64,000 nt of DNA from JAVBPE01 sp031549865 (GTDB lineage: Bacteria; Bacillota_I; Bacilli_A; Acholeplasmatales; Anaeroplasmataceae). The stretch covers positions 1-64,000 of the forward strand of contig JAVBPE010000002.1 in assembly GCA_031549865.1 (NCBI GenBank), in the 5' to 3' direction. Of this stretch, positions 18,892 through 27,900 are shown piece after piece. Position numbers and translations under genes: made by a program. Under the pieces are notes generated by a model that was not told where the DNA came from, searched no databases, and was given only the letters and a program-made list of their open reading frames with translations. The stretch's first letter is position 1; each line of letters opens with the position of its first letter.

Positions 18892-19824
18892 TTAATTTTC
18901 ATATATTTTAGCAATATCATTTATCCTATGTTTTAGTTCGATGCGAACATGTGATGGTTCTAAACACTCACATTTATCCCCAAAACTAAGAAGAATATTA
19001 TAGTAGTATTCATTTTCTATAAAAGGAAAATATAAAATATAATGATTGTCGCCATCAGGTAATAATTGGTCATAATCATAATAATCAAGCATCCTATCTA
19101 AAATAGATTTATGAATACGAATTTTAATTTTTATTTGCCTAGTTTCGATAATATCCGTAAAATCTAATTGCGGTTTTTGATATTCTCGTGGTATATAAAA
19201 TTCTTCTTTTACTTGTAAGTTTGAAATACGAGATAGTTTGAATAAACGAAAATCATTTTTTTTAAGACAGTATCCTTGAAAGTACCAAAAACTATTTTTA
19301 AGTACAAGTTGATATGGTTCAACCATACGTTTGGTTTCATTCCCATGTTGATTCAAATAATCAAACGAAAGTATCTTTTTATCTTCTAAGGCTGTTTTAA
19401 TAGTCTCTAAATTTGATTGAATATTCCTATTTCCCATCCATGGACTTAAATCTATATGGATTTGATTTGTTTTCAATTCAATGTCTTTTGCCTTAGAAGC
19501 AGGGATGAAACTTTTGACTTTCGCTAAAGCGTTTATCAGTTCATCACCCCTTATCATATTAGAAAGATTAGAAAGCCCCATCAAAATAGCACCAAGATCA
19601 GCTGTTGAAAAAACTTTTCTATCAATTTTATAATCAGGCATAATTTCAAAGCCACCTCCCACTCCTGATGTTGAGCGAACAGGAATACCAGCTAAATCAA
19701 TAGCATCTATATCGCGATATATTGTGCGAAGTGAAACTTCAAACATATTTGCTAACTCTTGTGCACTTATACGTTTTTTATCAAGTAAAATCATAATAAT
19801 ACTTATAAGTCTATCAACTTTCAT
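18892..19824 (-). CDS. HTH and WYL-domain transcriptional regulator (YafY type)
   Basis: A 310-residue regulator. Residues about 1-60 form a DeoR-type winged helix (ISAQELANMFEVSLRTIYRD). Residues about 140-215 form the WYL domain, with ILSFDYLN, a ligand-type MVEPYQLVLKNSFWYFQGYC stretch and FRLFKLSRI. WYL proteins sense small ligands or nucleic acid and usually control a neighbouring gene. It is divergent from the isochorismatase-family gene at 19933, and the 108-base gap carries a consensus promoter overlapped by an inverted repeat. Autoregulation and control of that neighbour are the natural inference. Confidence 0.87.
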   Translation of the reverse strand: MKVDRLISIIMILLDKKRISAQELANMFEVSLRTIYRDIDAIDLAGIPVRSTSGVGGGFEIMPDYKIDRKVFSTADLGAILMGLSNLSNMIRGDELINALAKVKSFIPASKAKDIELKTNQIHIDLSPWMGNRNIQSNLETIKTALEDKKILSFDYLNQHGNETKRMVEPYQLVLKNSFWYFQGYCLKKNDFRLFKLSRISNLQVKEEFYIPREYQKPQLDFTDIIETRQIKIKIRIHKSILDRMLDYYDYDQLLPDGDNHYILYFPFIENEYYYNILLSFGDKCECLEPSHVRIELKHRINDIAKIYEN

Positions 19825-19859
19825 CTTATTACCGCCTTTTATATATCTTTTTTAATATT

Positions 19860-19889
19860 ATTATAAATTGTTGACAATATGCTGTCAAC
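19860..19889 (-). promoter_or_regulatory. Consensus sigma-A promoter with overlapping inverted repeat (likely WYL operator)
   Basis: On the minus strand TTGACA (19888-19883), a 17-base spacer and TATAAT (19865-19860) form a perfect consensus promoter for the WYL regulator. The inverted repeat GTTGACA-N6-TGTCAAC (19870-19889) covers the -35 box and upstream spacer. It also lies just upstream of the divergent promoter's -10, so one protein bound here could block both genes. Confidence 0.7.
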
Positions 19890-19896
19890 GATTGAA

Positions 19897-19905
19897 TGAT
19901 ATACT
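19897..19905 (+). promoter_or_regulatory. Extended -10 promoter for the cysteine hydrolase gene
   Basis: TGATATACT is a TGn-type extended -10. The only TTGACA upstream (19871-19876) is 23 bases away, too far for ordinary use, so this promoter probably relies on the extended -10. A strong GGAGGG ribosome site follows at 19921-19926. Confidence 0.5.
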
Positions 19906-19932
19906 TTAAAAGTAAAGAAAGGAGGGTATATT

Positions 19933-20427
19933 ATGCAACAAAAAGCTTTAGTTATAATTGACATTCAAAATGATATTACAAAAAACTACAAAGATGTTAT
20001 TAACAACATCAATAATGCTATTGATTGGGCCATTAATAATAATATTCACGTTATTTATATAAGACATGAGAATTTATCAAATGGTACGAGAACTTTTAAA
20101 ACAGGTACAAATGGAGCTCAATTAGTTTTAGACTTAAATATAGTATCAAATAATATTTTCACGAAATATATTGGAAATGCATTAAGCAGCAAAGAATTCC
20201 AAGATTTTATTAATAAAAATGAAATAAATGATTTCTACATTACAGGAGCAGACGCTATTGCTTGTGTCAAATCAACTTGTTACAACTTACGTAAAGCAAA
20301 TTATAATGTTAATGTTTTATCAGATTGTATTACTAGTTATGATAAAAGAAAAATTGATGAAATGCTATACTATTATGAAAGTAAAGGATGTAAGATTATT
20401 TGTTTAAATGATTTAATTAAATCTTAA
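19933..20427 (+). CDS. Isochorismatase-family cysteine hydrolase
   Basis: A 164-residue cytoplasmic hydrolase, a normal length for the family (nicotinamidase, N-carbamoylsarcosine amidase and relatives). The catalytic triad is visible: Asp in ALVIIDIQND (residue 9), Lys in FTKYIGNAL, and Cys in the ACVKSTCYNLRKANYNV segment that forms the nucleophile turn. Family members cleave amide or vinyl-ether bonds, so the exact substrate is open. It stands alone, divergent from a WYL regulator, with a strong AAGGAGG site and its own terminator. Detoxification or nicotinamide/pyrazinamide-like hydrolysis are possible roles. Confidence 0.85.
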   Translation: MQQKALVIIDIQNDITKNYKDVINNINNAIDWAINNNIHVIYIRHENLSNGTRTFKTGTNGAQLVLDLNIVSNNIFTKYIGNALSSKEFQDFINKNEINDFYITGADAIACVKSTCYNLRKANYNVNVLSDCITSYDKRKIDEMLYYYESKGCKIICLNDLIKS

Positions 20428-20439
20428 AAATATCTTAAA

Positions 20440-20485
20440 ATAAAGCAATGCCCACCTTCCTATTGGATAGTAGGCATTGCTTTAT
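20440..20485. terminator. Long bidirectional terminator hairpin
   Basis: A perfect 13-base outer stem (20440-20452 with 20473-20485, core AAAGCAATGCC) encloses a further imperfect GC-rich stem that pairs best on the minus strand through G-U pairs. It follows the hydrolase stop by 12 bases and ends in TTTAT. Confidence 0.75.
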
Positions 20486-20504
20486 ACATTCTTAATTTTA
20501 TTAG

Positions 20505-20584
20505 CTTTCTTTAATATTTTATAGTATAACAAAAAAGTAGATGTTGACCATGTTAGCCTTGTCTACTTTTACTTTACAACTTCA
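20505..20584 (-). repeat. IS3-like element end, copy 1
   Basis: Read on the minus strand this begins TGAAGTTGTAAAGTAAAAG and continues with TAGACA, the TG...GACA form of IS3/IS150-group terminal repeats. A hairpin with TCTACTTTTTT, a TATACT -10 and a purine ribosome-site-like stretch follow, as expected just before a transposase gene, but no transposase follows. Related copies lie at 33566-33649 and 40389-40436. The IS assignment rests on layout and is inference; the repeat itself is plain. Confidence 0.6.
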
Positions 20585-20606
20585 ATCATACCTTTATACA
20601 TTTTAG

Positions 20607-22700
20607 TTATAAATATTTATTCAACATGGCCAATAAGTCAACATGATCAATCGGTTTTGTTAAATAGTCATTCATCCCTGCTTTAAAAGCATCTTCCATT
20701 TCCTCTTTAATAGCATTTGCAGATACACCAATTATCGTAACAGTTTTAGCTTCAATTACACCTAATTTTCTAATCATCTTTGTCGCAGTTAGCCCATCAA
20801 CCTTTGGCATATTAATATCCATTAAAATAACATCAATATCTAAATTATTTTTAAAACTTTCAAAGGCTATTAATCCATCTTCAGCTTTTAAAATTTCGAT
20901 TTTACTATCACTCAAATAAGCTTCTAGCACATCATTATTAATATCGATATCATCTACTAAAAGAACTTTTTTATTTGGAAAGGTAGTTTTTTTACTTGGT
21001 AAATAAATAATATTTTCATTATTAATTAATTGAGTTAAAGTTCTAAAGTCAAATGGCTTATATAATATATTTATTTTTTTATCATTAATATCTATTTGAT
21101 GCTTAATTTCTTTATTTGAAATAAGGATAATTTTACCATTTGTAACATATTTTAATATCCTTTTAGCTAATTCCAATCCGTTATATTCAACCGCTAATTC
21201 ATCTAAAAAGATTATATTATAATTAGATAAACTATTAACATCTAATTCTTCTATATCAATATTTTTCAGTTCAAATGGATTAAATTTATTTAAATTTCCT
21301 ATTAGTAGTTTGCTAGAAACTTCTTTACCAATATATAACACTTCTTTTATATTTAAAGAATTTTCTTTTAAATAATTATCTACATCCGTATTTAGTTCTA
21401 ATTCAAACGTACAAATAAATGTACTTCCTTCATCAATTTTACTTTGAATTGAAATTTTACCATTCATCATTTCAACAATTGTTTTACAAATTGATAAACC
21501 TAATCCCGTACCTCCAAAACGTTTAGAGATAGTTTGATCTGCCTGCTGGAATGGAATAAATATTTTATTTACTTGTTCTTCAGTCATTCCAATTCCAAAA
21601 TCTTCAACTTTTAATTCTAGTGTGGCAAAATTATTTTTTTGATTAAGCTCTTTAAGATATATATTAATAGACGAGTCATTTTTTGAAAATTTTGTAGCAT
21701 TAACTAATAGATTAGTTACCATTTGTGTAATTCTTAAATTATCTCCGAAATAATTATAAGATATTGAGTTATCTATAAAATAATTTAAATCCATCTTTTT
21801 ATTACCAACCATAGTCAATAATAAATTCTTAGAATCACTTAGACAATTTATGAAATTTAATTCTTCTTTTTTTAATTCAAATTTTTTTAATTCTATTTTA
21901 GAGATATCTAAAACCTCATTAATTATTGATAATAAATTTTTTGAAGATAAATCAATTTCATTTAAACAATATTTTATTTCATCTAAATTTTTTGATTTTT
22001 GGGCTATTTGAGACATTCCAAAAATAGCATTTATCGGAGTCCTAAGCTCATGGCTCATTCTCGAAATAAAGATATTTTTATTTCTATTTAATTTAATATT
22101 CTTAATATTATAAAGATATATCACAATAAACGCAATCATTTGAACGCTTAATGATATAGATAATATTATTGTTTGTAGTGCTCTAGCATTTGATAATTTT
22201 CCTTCATATCTATTAACAACTAAACTATAAAAAGCATTTAATGATTCATATATTTTTTCTTTATATTGAGAATAATTAGCATTAAACATTAATGCTATAG
22301 CTTCTGAGTTTTGTGAAGCTGAAACTAATTCAAAGGCTGGAATTTCAAATTCCTCACAAAGTTTATTTGAATATTCTAATGCATTAAGTAAGTATTGATA
22401 TTCAGAATCTGGACTTCCTATTTCTTTAACCCTTATAATAATATTTTCTCTTCTTTTATCAACATTTACTTCTTTATCATAAGCATCTTTATAGCTTAAG
22501 ATATTTTGAGTTACATAAGTTTGAGCATTATATGTTAATTCATCTGATATATTTCGCATTTGCGTTAATAAATCAAATAATTCATTTTTTTCATTATCAA
22601 TTTGACGATAACTGTTTGCAGAAATAACAATCCCTAAAAATGATAGAAAAATTAATAAAGTAGAACTTAGTAGTATGATTTTATTGCTATGCCTTTTCAT
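20607..22700 (-). CDS. Hybrid sensor histidine kinase with degenerate and intact receiver domains
   Basis: A 697-residue membrane kinase. Helix 1 (residues 8-27) and helix 2 (about 174-195) bracket a helical extracellular sensor of about 145 residues. HisKA reads FISRMSHELRTPINAIFGM. The ATPase domain ends FGGTGLGLSICKTIV. A first receiver-like region (about 455-560) keeps the fold, with IIFLDELAVEYNG, but lacks the usual acidic cluster and looks inactive. The final receiver has LLVDDIDIN and VILMDINMPKVDG with an intact phospho-Asp. It resembles the kinase at 11810-14494 in layout but has a different sensor. GGAGG lies about 11 bases before the ATG. The signal and partner are unknown. Confidence 0.85.
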   Translation of the reverse strand: MKRHSNKIILLSSTLLIFLSFLGIVISANSYRQIDNEKNELFDLLTQMRNISDELTYNAQTYVTQNILSYKDAYDKEVNVDKRRENIIIRVKEIGSPDSEYQYLLNALEYSNKLCEEFEIPAFELVSASQNSEAIALMFNANYSQYKEKIYESLNAFYSLVVNRYEGKLSNARALQTIILSISLSVQMIAFIVIYLYNIKNIKLNRNKNIFISRMSHELRTPINAIFGMSQIAQKSKNLDEIKYCLNEIDLSSKNLLSIINEVLDISKIELKKFELKKEELNFINCLSDSKNLLLTMVGNKKMDLNYFIDNSISYNYFGDNLRITQMVTNLLVNATKFSKNDSSINIYLKELNQKNNFATLELKVEDFGIGMTEEQVNKIFIPFQQADQTISKRFGGTGLGLSICKTIVEMMNGKISIQSKIDEGSTFICTFELELNTDVDNYLKENSLNIKEVLYIGKEVSSKLLIGNLNKFNPFELKNIDIEELDVNSLSNYNIIFLDELAVEYNGLELAKRILKYVTNGKIILISNKEIKHQIDINDKKINILYKPFDFRTLTQLINNENIIYLPSKKTTFPNKKVLLVDDIDINNDVLEAYLSDSKIEILKAEDGLIAFESFKNNLDIDVILMDINMPKVDGLTATKMIRKLGVIEAKTVTIIGVSANAIKEEMEDAFKAGMNDYLTKPIDHVDLLAMLNKYL

Positions 22701-22852
22701 GTATAAAACAGCCTCCTAAATCTCAATATATATATTACACTATTTGGTCTTTTATTTCAAACAATTCTAAAAAAGTAAAATGGAACAAAAAGTTCCATCT
22801 TAATTAAGAGATTTATTCACTAATTATGAAATACATTCTATTATCATATTCT

Positions 22853-22969
22853 TTAAATTGTAAAGAAAATTACTATAACTAGAACCTTCCATATCTTTTT
22901 AAAAAGATAGCTGGTAAATTTACCAGCTAATATAAGTCCATCAAAGATAAACTTAAATAAATCTTTCAT
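22853..22969 (-). CDS. Small membrane peptide, 38 aa
   Basis: The sequence runs MKDLFKFIFDGLILAGKF to KKIWKVLVIVIFFTI: an amphipathic start and a hydrophobic, Lys-flanked tail that could span or coat the membrane. Its ATG follows the stop of the 142-residue gene by one base (TAAAATG), so expression by coupling is likely; there is no strong ribosome site of its own. It is too short to identify and could be a holin-like or toxin-like peptide. Confidence 0.4.
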   Translation of the reverse strand: MKDLFKFIFDGLILAGKFTSYLFKKIWKVLVIVIFFTI

Positions 22970-22970
22970 T

Positions 22971-23399
22971 TTAATCTTCGACTGTTGGATTAATATCTGT
23001 TTCTTTAAACTCAAACCCTAAATCTACATACTTTAGATTTTTGACTTGCGATTCTGATAGGTAACATGTTCTATATAATCCATTACATAGTTCAACCTTT
23101 ACAAAGTAATATTTATCTCCCGTTTCTGCATAAGTACCAATTCCTGCTTCGGCATTGGCTTCTTTAATCCTAAAACCTTTAGAGTTTTGCATTAGGTCTC
23201 CTAGACCTCTTTCATTGCAGATTAATTGGTAATCTCCCATTTCTAATGGTTTTGATGGTTGAATTTCAATATTGGCATAATTCTTGCCAAATGTTTTTTG
23301 ATTAGCATTAATATCCTTTAATATTACTGTTAAATCATAACGTGGTGCTAAACCCTTTCTTTGGTTAGCTTTTAATGTGAATTCTATTTTTACTTTCAT
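22971..23399 (-). CDS. Hypothetical protein of a small mobile-element-like operon, 142 aa
   Basis: An unrecognised soluble, beta-rich protein: VKIEFTLKANQRKGLAP at the start, then YDLTVILKDINANQKTFG and GTYAETGDKYYFVKVEL. It lies 17 bases after a 52-residue gene, with TCGGAGG ahead of its ATG. Base composition is less AT-rich than the neighbouring chromosomal genes. Its place at the left edge of the toxin/recombinase island and next to an att-like repeat suggests it belongs to a conjugative or integrative element, but that is inference. Confidence 0.6.
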   Translation of the reverse strand: MKVKIEFTLKANQRKGLAPRYDLTVILKDINANQKTFGKNYANIEIQPSKPLEMGDYQLICNERGLGDLMQNSKGFRIKEANAEAGIGTYAETGDKYYFVKVELCNGLYRTCYLSESQVKNLKYVDLGFEFKETDINPTVED

Positions 23400-23416
23400 T
23401 TAATTTCCTCCGATTT

Positions 23417-23575
23417 TTAATAATTTGATTTTGTGTAAAATTCTTCGGCTTCACAATCTTTCATATCTTTATTCTTTTTATCAAATAATTTAAGAATTTC
23501 TGTGATACGTTTTTTGCTGTAGCCTAAATCTTCTAATAATGAAGCTAGTCTTCCTTTGCATGCAATTAAGTTCAT
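23417..23575 (-). CDS. Small hypothetical protein, 52 aa
   Basis: The frame reads MNLIACKGRLASLLEDLGYS, then KKRITEILKLFDKKNKDM, and ends YTKSNY. It is helical with a GYSKKRI turn that could be a minimal helix-turn-helix. A very strong AAGGAGGAGG sits seven bases before the ATG, so it is probably well translated. It heads the three-gene set 23417, 22971, 22853. The family is unknown. Confidence 0.55.
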   Translation of the reverse strand: MNLIACKGRLASLLEDLGYSKKRITEILKLFDKKNKDMKDCEAEEFYTKSNY

Positions 23576-23602
23576 AATTTCTACCTCCTCCTTATAAATT
23601 TT

Positions 23603-23659
23603 CTAGTGTTAACCCTAGACACTTACAATTTTAAGGGGGGATGTAGACACAATTTGTCC
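23603..23659 (-). repeat. Att-like repeat, copy A
   Basis: On the minus strand GGACAAATTGTGTCTACATC is followed after about 16 bases by GTGTCTAGGGTTAACACTAG. The same two-part pattern occurs at 40467-40524, and looser versions at 49755-49820 and 30943-30965. It sits in the leader of the small gene set at the left end of the island. Confidence 0.5.
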
Positions 23660-23684
23660 TTGTGAAAAAATATTTTGGACAAAC

Positions 23685-23719
23685 AAAAAAGGACAATCTC
23701 TTTTTGATTGAGACTGTCC
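23685..23719 (-). terminator. Terminator after the immunity gene at 23787
   Basis: On the minus strand GGACAGTCTC pairs with GAGATTGTCC (one mismatched pair) and is followed by TTTTTTG. It closes the transcript carrying the STAND gene, the RHS tip and the zinc-ribbon immunity gene. Confidence 0.75.
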
Positions 23720-23786
23720 TCTGTGTTAATAAATTAATATAATATTGACTTCATATTAATTTATTATGTTGTTATTTTTTTATATA

Positions 23787-24050
23787 TTATTCTACCTTTA
23801 AATCAAGAGAATTTTGGAAATCAGCGAAGCACTTCTTACATACCCAACGTCCTTGTTTTTTTCCTGTTTTTGAATATATAATATTAAGATATCCTTCTTT
23901 TAATCCCTCTATTTCCCCTAAAGAAAATTTTTCACCACAAAATTCACAATGATCATGGTCGTTATTTTCTTCTATTGGTTCATATTTTTTAAAAACAAAG
24001 ATACAATTTTTCAGATTTTTTCCCATGTCATATCGCCAATCTTTTTCCAT
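23787..24050 (-). CDS. Putative immunity protein with a Cys4 zinc-ribbon pattern
   Basis: An 87-residue protein directly downstream (12 bases) of the RHS tip at 24063. It contains HCEFCGEKF and later WVCKKCFADF, a CxxC...CxxC pattern that should bind zinc. In RHS systems the gene after the toxin tip encodes the cognate immunity protein, so its position supports that role. A good AAGGAG site precedes the ATG, so it can be translated even if the tip is silent. Confidence 0.65.
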   Translation of the reverse strand: MEKDWRYDMGKNLKNCIFVFKKYEPIEENNDHDHCEFCGEKFSLGEIEGLKEGYLNIIYSKTGKKQGRWVCKKCFADFQNSLDLKVE

Positions 24051-24062
24051 TTTCTTTCTCCT

Positions 24063-24866
24063 TTATTTTAATTTTCTGTAAAATCTATATAATCTCCACC
24101 AAACACCATTTGAATCTTTCCAATCCCAATGTGGTTTAATTGGTGCCAGGTGGTTTAAATCTGGTCCCAAAGATTGCTTTGTTTTTGGATTATAGTAGTT
24201 TGCTTTTGAATTAGCTCTATCATTAAATCCATTAGGCGTTTTGTTTGGATTATTTCCTGGATATGGTGGATTATATTTCATATAATATTGTCCAGCAATT
24301 GTACCAGCCGCAGAAGTTAAATTTAAACCAAAATAAGTCCAACCATATGCGGTGTCACTCATTCCCGTCCATTGCTGAATATAATTTGTTCCAGAAACTG
24401 CTGCAACCATTTCATTTGCTCCAAAAGCCATTGTAACTCCACCGACAAACATTAAAGCGCCACCCAAAACCCATCCAACTGGTCCAAAAGATAATAATCC
24501 CAATCCTGTAGAAATAGCTCCATAACCATTAACCATTGAACTACCGCCACCAATAAATTGACCGACAGCGGGTGCAGCAGCATTGGCAATTAATCCCAAC
24601 CCGCCACCTACAATAAGAGATATTCCCAAGCCTTGAGCACCAGGTACAAACAGTAATCCAATACCAGCTGCTAATTGTAATCCTGATATTGCCCAACTCC
24701 ACCAAGGTGCATGCCCAGTTGGGTCATAATAAGAAATTGAATTATTAAGGCAGTATGTATATAAGTTTAGTCCATTAATGCTTTCTGGATCTAAATAATC
24801 AATTGAATCTGGTGAGATAAATCTTCCGATTTCTGGGTCATAGTAACGAGAGATACACATGTACAA
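24063..24866 (-). CDS. Orphan RHS C-terminal tip with putative toxin domain
   Basis: A 267-residue fragment equal to the end of an RHS protein. It opens with the core motif SRYYDPEIGRFISPDS and INGLNLYTY, then a Gly/Ala-rich membrane-like stretch (about residues 55-185), then a variable C-terminus with SLGPDLNHLAPIKPHWDWKD and NGVWWRLYRFY. That last pattern resembles one family of small polymorphic-toxin domains as I recall it (type 37-like), which a profile search should test. The frame upstream runs into a stop, the nominal start is TTG and no ribosome site is seen. It is probably a silent cassette, expressed only if joined to a full rhs gene. Its pre-toxin segment (GPVGWVLGG) is shared with the tip at 41125. 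Confidence 0.75.
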   Translation of the reverse strand: MYMCISRYYDPEIGRFISPDSIDYLDPESINGLNLYTYCLNNSISYYDPTGHAPWWSWAISGLQLAAGIGLLFVPGAQGLGISLIVGGGLGLIANAAAPAVGQFIGGGSSMVNGYGAISTGLGLLSFGPVGWVLGGALMFVGGVTMAFGANEMVAAVSGTNYIQQWTGMSDTAYGWTYFGLNLTSAAGTIAGQYYMKYNPPYPGNNPNKTPNGFNDRANSKANYYNPKTKQSLGPDLNHLAPIKPHWDWKDSNGVWWRLYRFYRKLK

Positions 24867-24935
24867 TGACGTTTCAACATACCTTTTTTATAATAGTCAA
24901 ATAATAATTCGCTTATTAAATCTAGGTGTTTAACA

Positions 24936-27900
24936 TTAAACCAATTCACCTTTAGTATTAAAAAGAGAAACCACTTTGATTATTTTATTATCTTTATAAT
25001 AAACAAGTTCTGATTTTCTATTGCTATAAATATTCTTATCAACACCTAATGTTTCTTCATTTGAATAAATTTTATCACATAATGTAGTCCAAAACATTGA
25101 TAAATTTTTTTCATTTAAAAACTGATTTAAAATGTCTTCTCTTATATAACAACCATTACCACTAATAGTATTAATGTTTTTGAAAACAACCATTTTTTCA
25201 CTATTAATATATTCTCCATTTAATGTATTATGAATTAACCCAAATCTCTCCATTATATTTTTGTTAGGAATATATATAGCTCTTTCTAATTTATATATAT
25301 CTTCATTATTATTAAATCCATATTCATTACAAGCAAATATTAATTCACCTATTATCTTTTCCTCATTAATATATTTTGATTTTGTTTTTAATGTTTCAAT
25401 AATTGCTTCAATATCTATATTTTTATGATCATCAAAAACAACGCTTAAAGAGTCTCTATAATTTTCTATGGTTTCTGAATCAACTTCTTCAATCTCTTCA
25501 TGACGAGTATATTCATTTAAAGTATATTTTTCTTCAATTAATTTTTTATTTTCAAGTACGGTAGAATTAAAAAATTCTTTTAAATAAAATGCATCATATG
25601 ATGGTACATGTGGTGTAATATGATCTCCAAAATCCTTTTTACTTAGGTATTTTATGACGTTGTCATAATTTTCATTCACTACAAAATATGCGTGTAAATG
25701 TGTAAACGTTGCATACTTTGCTTCTTCATAACTACCATAATCCCAATTATACAGTTTATTCAATAATATCCAAGTAACATTATTCTCGTCTACATGTTTC
25801 AATAATTTTTCAGTCTGTGGTAAATCATCAAATGTTTTTGTCCATTCTGTTGGATCAATTTCTAAATTTGGTTTATAAACATCAAAATCATATTTTAAAA
25901 TCTCTATATTATAATCTAATACAGAATAGTCGAATGCTCTAATTTCTAGATTACTAGCACTTATATAATCATGCTCATTATCATTCCAATCAGTGACTTT
26001 ATAATGATCTGATAATATAGCTGTTATTTCATATAAAGCTAACCATTCATATTTTTTACCAATTCTCTCTACATAATCATTTGGTCTAGGTCCTCTACCA
26101 TGTGTATTGTTTTGTCTATCAAATTCTTGAAAGTATTCTTCTTTATACTTATACTTTTTCATTATCAATTTAATTGCATATTTAAACATATCTTCAATTT
26201 TAACATTTTTAAATTTTTCTATGTATCTTTGAAAAACATATCTGCCAAAATCACCATATAACATCGAAAAATTACCAGCATTTGGTGTTAAAGATGATAT
26301 TATTTGCTTTGTACCATTCCATGTGTAATTTCCATCTTTATCATTCTTAAGCTTAATTATAAACTCATCTGATGGAATATTTACTATTTTATTGGATTTA
26401 AACGGCAATTTAATTTTTTCTAAATTAAAATCAACTTTTAGTATATTAGCAGAAAAATCTAAAATCATTTTTGAGTGATCTCTAACTAAAATATTTAAAT
26501 ATACTTCTTTCTTGTCAAAAATTGTTACATATATTTCATTACATAATTCTTTAATTTCTAATTTACTGTACGAATAATTTACTATTGAACCATATAAAGA
26601 ACCTAGAAGTACCTCCATAATATATGGATCTTTAACTTCTTTAAATAATTGAAAAATTTCCAAATGAATTTTAGGATTATCAAAAAAACATTTTGTAAGT
26701 AAAAAACGACATTTATCTCGTAACTTTAAATTAGTTGTTGAACTATTCCATAATAACATAATCGATAATAAAAAAGAATCATACTCTTTTAAATTAATAA
26801 TTGCATCTTCTACATAAAAGAAAAATTTATTGTTTATTCCTCTTTGACTATATTCCTCAGTGCATCTAATAGTCCAACAAAAATCAATTTCATTTAATGG
26901 TTTATTTATATGGAGTTTATGAAATAAATTTGCATTTAAAGGATTATTTTTATTTAAAGAACATTTTATTAATACTTTGTAAAAATTATCTATCAAAGAT
27001 TTTTTTTGTTCTTTATTCAAAAAATCAAATACATATTCTAAATCAATATTCTCATTTTTCCTAATTGCATAATCATTAATATATGCCCCTTTTATTTTAT
27101 TAACAGCATAATTATCTACTCCAAGATCTGTTACTATTTCTATTAGTTCAAAATTATATTTTTCAACTGTTAGAATGCATAATATTGAAAAAACATTATT
27201 TGCATAGTATCTTTTAACCAAATTATATTTTCCTGTTTCAAATAGTTTTTCTTTTATCTCTATAATTAAATCATCTATGTTATCGTGTTTTTTAATAATT
27301 AAATTAGAAATGATTAATTCCAAATATTTTTCATATCCAAAATAATAATATGGCGTATTGTCATGCAAATAATAATATATTAAATTTGATTTACATAAAA
27401 AATCTATTATTTCTTGTTTATTGCTATAGCTTACTAAAATATTTTCTAATTCTTTTTGAGAAATAGTAATACTTTCACCAATATTGTAAATATAATCTGC
27501 AATTAACAATAAAATTTCTTTTACAATATTATTAGGTTGTAAATATGATGTTTTTTCTTTTAGTTTTTTATCAACAATTTCTGTATATTTATCAAATACA
27601 TCATAAAAGTTTTTATAACCTTGTTGAAAAAAATTCTCATTTTCTTTTGCTACCTCACAAAAATTCTTTAAAAATAATGGATTCGTTAGTTCTAATTCTA
27701 ATAAATTATTTAACGAAGGCTTTACCTTATAATAATTAAAAAATTTTAGAGTTGCTTCATCTAATAATTCTTGAAAACCACTATGTACAATTTTTAAAAT
27801 CTCTCTCTTTTTTATCTTTTGTTGCACTGTATCAGAAATTATATTATCTAAAAATGTAGTCCTTATAGAAAATACAAATGCTAGATTTTTCTTTTTTGAT

